From positions 1 through 33,844 of the forward strand of contig JAKSMQ010000023.1 of NCBI GenBank assembly GCA_024400565.1: DNA of 33,844 bases. The letters run 5' to 3'. Shown one piece after another: positions 32,058 through 33,844 of this stretch. Made by a program: the position numbers and the translations under genes. Numbering within the stretch: the stretch's first letter is position 1; each line of letters starts with the position of its first letter. The notes under the pieces are model-generated. The model saw only the letters and a list, made by a program, of their open reading frames with translations. It was not told the origin of the DNA and did no database searches. The stretch comes from Bacteroidales bacterium. GTDB lineage: Bacteria > Bacteroidota > Bacteroidia > Bacteroidales > P3.

Positions 32058-32333
32058 ATGATAGAGATAAAGAACATACAAGGAGAAACTATCGCAACTG
32101 TAGAGGGTGATGACACAAGGTTTGCAAAACTATCGGAACTTGACCTGAGAAATGCAGATCTTAGAGGTTGGAAGTTGACATTTGCATATCTAAGAGACAC
32201 AAAACTCGAAGGCGCAGACCTCAGAGGTGCAGACCTTAGATGTGCCGATTTTTCCGAGTATCAAATAAGCTTGGCTACGACAGACAGCACGACACTACTC
32301 CCAGAGGAAGAGCATTGCCACGCCTGCGTATAA
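32058..32333 (+). CDS. Small pentapeptide-repeat protein
   Basis: A 91-residue protein. After a short N-terminal strand region (MIEIKNIQGETIATVEGDD) it has about eight pentapeptide units of the A(D/N)Lxx type: LSELDLRNADLRGWKLTFAY, then the units around LEGADLRGADLRCADF. These fold into a right-handed square beta-helix. The tail (about 75-91) is polar and contains a CHAC motif. The family includes DNA mimics and proteins of unknown role. An upstream in-frame ATG at 32019 lies inside the promoter, so the ATG at 32058 is chosen. It is the only convincing gene in the right-hand repeat island. Confidence 0.72.
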   Translation: MIEIKNIQGETIATVEGDDTRFAKLSELDLRNADLRGWKLTFAYLRDTKLEGADLRGADLRCADFSEYQISLATTDSTTLLPEEEHCHACV

Positions 32334-32407
32334 GTAATAGACATACCTAACAATAAACAAAACGGAGAGGCCGTCAAGGTCTTTCCGTAGCGAAAAATCA
32401 TTCTACA

Positions 32408-32440
32408 TTGCAATTTCACATTTCACTTTTCACCTTTTTC
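32408..32440 (-). repeat. GTGAAAT-type element, copy C
   Basis: On the minus strand: GGTGAAAAGTGAAATG followed by TGAAATTGCAATG. It matches copies A and B up to GCAATG and then diverges, so only the heptamer part is shared. Confidence 0.65.
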
Positions 32441-32777
32441 GGCTAACCGCTGAGGAACTGAATTTTTTTAGCTGTTTTAATATTGGTTGTTTAGTTTTTT
32501 TTAACACAAACCGGGATCCTTGTGGGGCCTTTTTTAAACACAAACCAAGATAAACCTCCTTTGGCAAGGCTTCTTTTCGAAGCTGCTTCGCATCTTCGAC
32601 ATATATGAGCCCATATTTGCCCGAGAGCAAGCTCTCATCCAAATAAGTCCCCATATCTGCCAAGCCCCGCCAAAGGCGATAAACCTAAATAAACCCGGGT
32701 TGCTTGTTGTCGTATGCTGTTGGCTTCGAAAAATCCCAAACTAAAAATCTTATTTGTCGACCCCTCTTTTTTAGTAT

Positions 32778-32813
32778 GGATTTTTATACGGATTTTTGTA
32801 AGGATTTTGAGGA
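32778..32813 (+). repeat. Three 12-bp GGATTTT repeats
   Basis: GGATTTTTATAC, GGATTTTTGTAA and GGATTTTGAGGA follow each other without gaps. Related copies lie at 32864-32876 and 32877-32890. Confidence 0.6.
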
Positions 32814-33133
32814 GCGTAGCGACGACCATCTGAAAAAGATTTTCCCTCCCTATTTTTCTATTAGGATTTTAAGTAAGGATTTTTAAATCCCACAAATCCC
32901 GGCCTTGCGGGAGAAGGCGTTAAGAAAATGAGGACGAAGGCCGTTAAGAAGTTCAAACTGTCTGAACATTACCTGGGAGGGGTTTTGGAATACATCAGAG
33001 GTTTGGAAGAAAGGGATTTGTGATGGTTGCTGACAAAAGATTGAGTTTTTGAACTTTAGGACTCTGTGCTCATTTTTAGCCTTCGGATGCTCAGCCTTGA
33101 ACTCTTTGCTTTTATTCTCCAGCTTCGCCTATC

Positions 33134-33154
33134 GCAAAGCCCCTGGGGCTTCGC
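33134..33154 (+). repeat. 21-nt palindrome, right-island copy
   Basis: GCAAAGCCCC (33134-33143) and GGGGCTTCGC (33145-33154) flank a central T, with one mismatch. The 21-nt length and the flanking CTATC (33129-33133) and TTCA (33155-33158) match the left-island palindromes at 165-312. Confidence 0.75.
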
Positions 33155-33229
33155 TTCACTCTTTCAAGAGAAAAATGAAGAGAAAAGAAAATGAAGAGGG
33201 GAGGATAAGAAGGAGGCCTCCTTGTTTAG

Positions 33230-33353
33230 TTGCCGTCGTAACCGCCTCCAATTCCACAGGTAGGTGCATAGGCCTTGATAATGTTGCTGTTGAGAAGAGT
33301 CGCCTACCGAGCCTGAGATTGAACTGGGAGCAGTTCCGATAATTTTACCCATG
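33230..33353 (-). pseudogene. Possible decayed small Gly-rich reading frame
   Basis: On the minus strand an ATG at about 33352 starts MGKIIGTAPSSISGSVGDSS and then continues in a composition unlike a protein. A neighbouring frame carries LLNSNIIKAYAPTCGIGGGY and a stop near 33229. Joining the two by a frameshift near 33295 would give a small Gly/Ser-rich peptide. It may be a broken remnant of a short gene, or coincidence. It is not a recognised family. Confidence 0.2.
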
Positions 33354-33454
33354 ATGAAAAAAATTGAGTGTGAAACAATAATTATTTGGGTCAGTACTGA
33401 TTTCGTTGTAACAAAGCTATGCTTTTATCTTTTCTTTACCCCTGGGGCTATAGT

Positions 33455-33498
33455 CAGTGTAGTACCAGTGTACTACCAGTGTACGACCAGTGTAAATA
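33455..33498 (+). repeat. Four tandem 11-bp units
   Basis: CAGTGTAGTAC, CAGTGTACTAC, CAGTGTACGAC and CAGTGTAAATA are consecutive 11-bp units. The sequence is unrelated to the arrays at 13006 and 23201, but the period is the same. Confidence 0.8.
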
Positions 33499-33751
33499 AA
33501 AATAATATATATAAAGCATCTTCATAGCGCATCAACTGTTTTGAAAACGATTGCAAAGATACGCCAAAAACACGCAACGACAAAGTGTGTTAATGTTTTT
33601 TAACTTAAACTTTAACAAAAGGGTAAAGGATTTACGTTTATTTTAACATTCCTTAACTGCGTAAATATATATATAAAGAGAAATTGCGAAAAAGAGGGTG
33701 GAATTTACGAAAATTCGGTCTTTTTTGCGAACTGCCTGAAAAAAACGAAAA

Positions 33752-33778
33752 AATGTGAAATGTGAAATGTGAAATTGC
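33752..33778 (+). repeat. GTGAAAT-type element, copy D
   Basis: Three TGAAATG-type heptamers end in TGAAATTGCG, then GAAGCGGAGCG. It resembles the array at 1-44 but diverges after ATTGC. Confidence 0.7.
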
Positions 33779-33844
33779 GAAGCGGAGCGAAAAAAATATA
33801 TAAATAAATTAAGTAATATTATTAATAATTATATATACATATAT

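Larger units (their letters stand above)
32334..33844. other. Repeat-rich gene-poor island at the right end
   Basis: About 1.5 kb without a convincing gene. Contents include: GTGAAAT-type element copies (32408-32440 minus; 33752-33778 plus); two AACACAAACC repeats (32503, 32537); GAGAGC-AA-GCTCTC (about 32622-32635); 12-bp GGATTTTT repeats (32778-32813) with later copies at 32864 and 32877; a GGATTT-TT-AAATCC palindrome (32877-32890); a 21-nt palindrome (33134-33154); a decayed minus-strand reading frame (33230-33353); and an 11-bp repeat array (33455-33498). The last 60 bases are AT-only low complexity. Confidence 0.6.

Noticed and set aside
32430-32829. Two short overlapping minus-strand frames in the right island
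   Set aside because: They translate short repeats (YLGL-type echoes), lack promoters and resemble no family.
33340-33352. Start of a DnaK gene (MGKIIG)
   Set aside because: Only the first six residues agree; the following residues lack the IDLGTTNS motif.

Overview
This window looks like chromosomal DNA from an anaerobic member of the Bacteroidota, most likely Bacteroidales. The evidence is: TAnnTTTGC-type -7 promoter boxes (13225, 32041, 11681, and 9434 and 25473 on the minus strand), a secreted protein with a type IX secretion C-terminal sorting domain, a TonB-dependent receptor with an N-terminal carboxypeptidase-regulatory-like domain, a DUF2723/TMEM260-type membrane protein, and an AtpB with a cleavable-looking signal peptide. 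A HydE homologue, an arginine deiminase and a sialidase fit an anaerobic host-associated or gut lifestyle. The genus cannot be fixed from the sequence. Both window ends lie in repeats or low-complexity DNA, which is what contig ends broken at repeats look like.

Layout. 1-475: a repeat island (22-bp tandem repeat of TGAAATG-type heptamers plus 21-nt palindromes). 476-4904: a tightly packed four-gene plus-strand unit. It encodes a NapH/NapG-like membrane polyferredoxin with an internal twin-arginine motif, a FluC fluoride channel, a Tat-targeted lipoprotein aldo/keto reductase with two ferredoxin-type clusters, and a secreted protein of unknown function. 5093-7610: an AtoE-type short-chain fatty acid transporter and HydE. 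7813-11007: secreted proteins, including the type IX cargo. 11008-11708: a gene-free stretch with mutually exclusive inverted repeats. 11709-14548: sialidase lipoprotein and arginine deiminase. 14689-22851: six plus-strand genes (DUF2723 protein, ribbon-helix-helix protein, AtpB, Pgk, a PNPOx-family protein, YgiQ-type radical SAM). 23292-25353 (minus): a YczE-type membrane protein, YajC and TerC. 25554-26712: split chromate transporter. 26754-31471 (minus): TonB receptor, a metal-ligand-less M16 protein and an EamA transporter. 31472-33844: a second repeat island with one small pentapeptide-repeat gene.

How the genes may work together. The first operon could form a membrane electron path: a quinol-oxidising polyferredoxin may pass electrons across the membrane to an exported, lipid-anchored aldo/keto reductase that would otherwise lack NADPH outside the cytoplasm. 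This is inference.

The most unusual non-coding signals are three. First, a 21-nt palindrome family with compensatory arm changes, present in both flanking islands about 33 kb apart. Second, three intergenic arrays that all have an 11-bp (or 22-bp) period, two of which share an exact 11-mer. Third, a GTGAAAT-heptamer element present four times, twice just upstream of an operon in the same relative orientation. Among the proteins, the most unusual is an 88-residue ribbon-helix-helix protein ending in two beta-clamp-like QxDIF motifs, encoded directly before an atpB that is separated from the rest of the ATP synthase genes.
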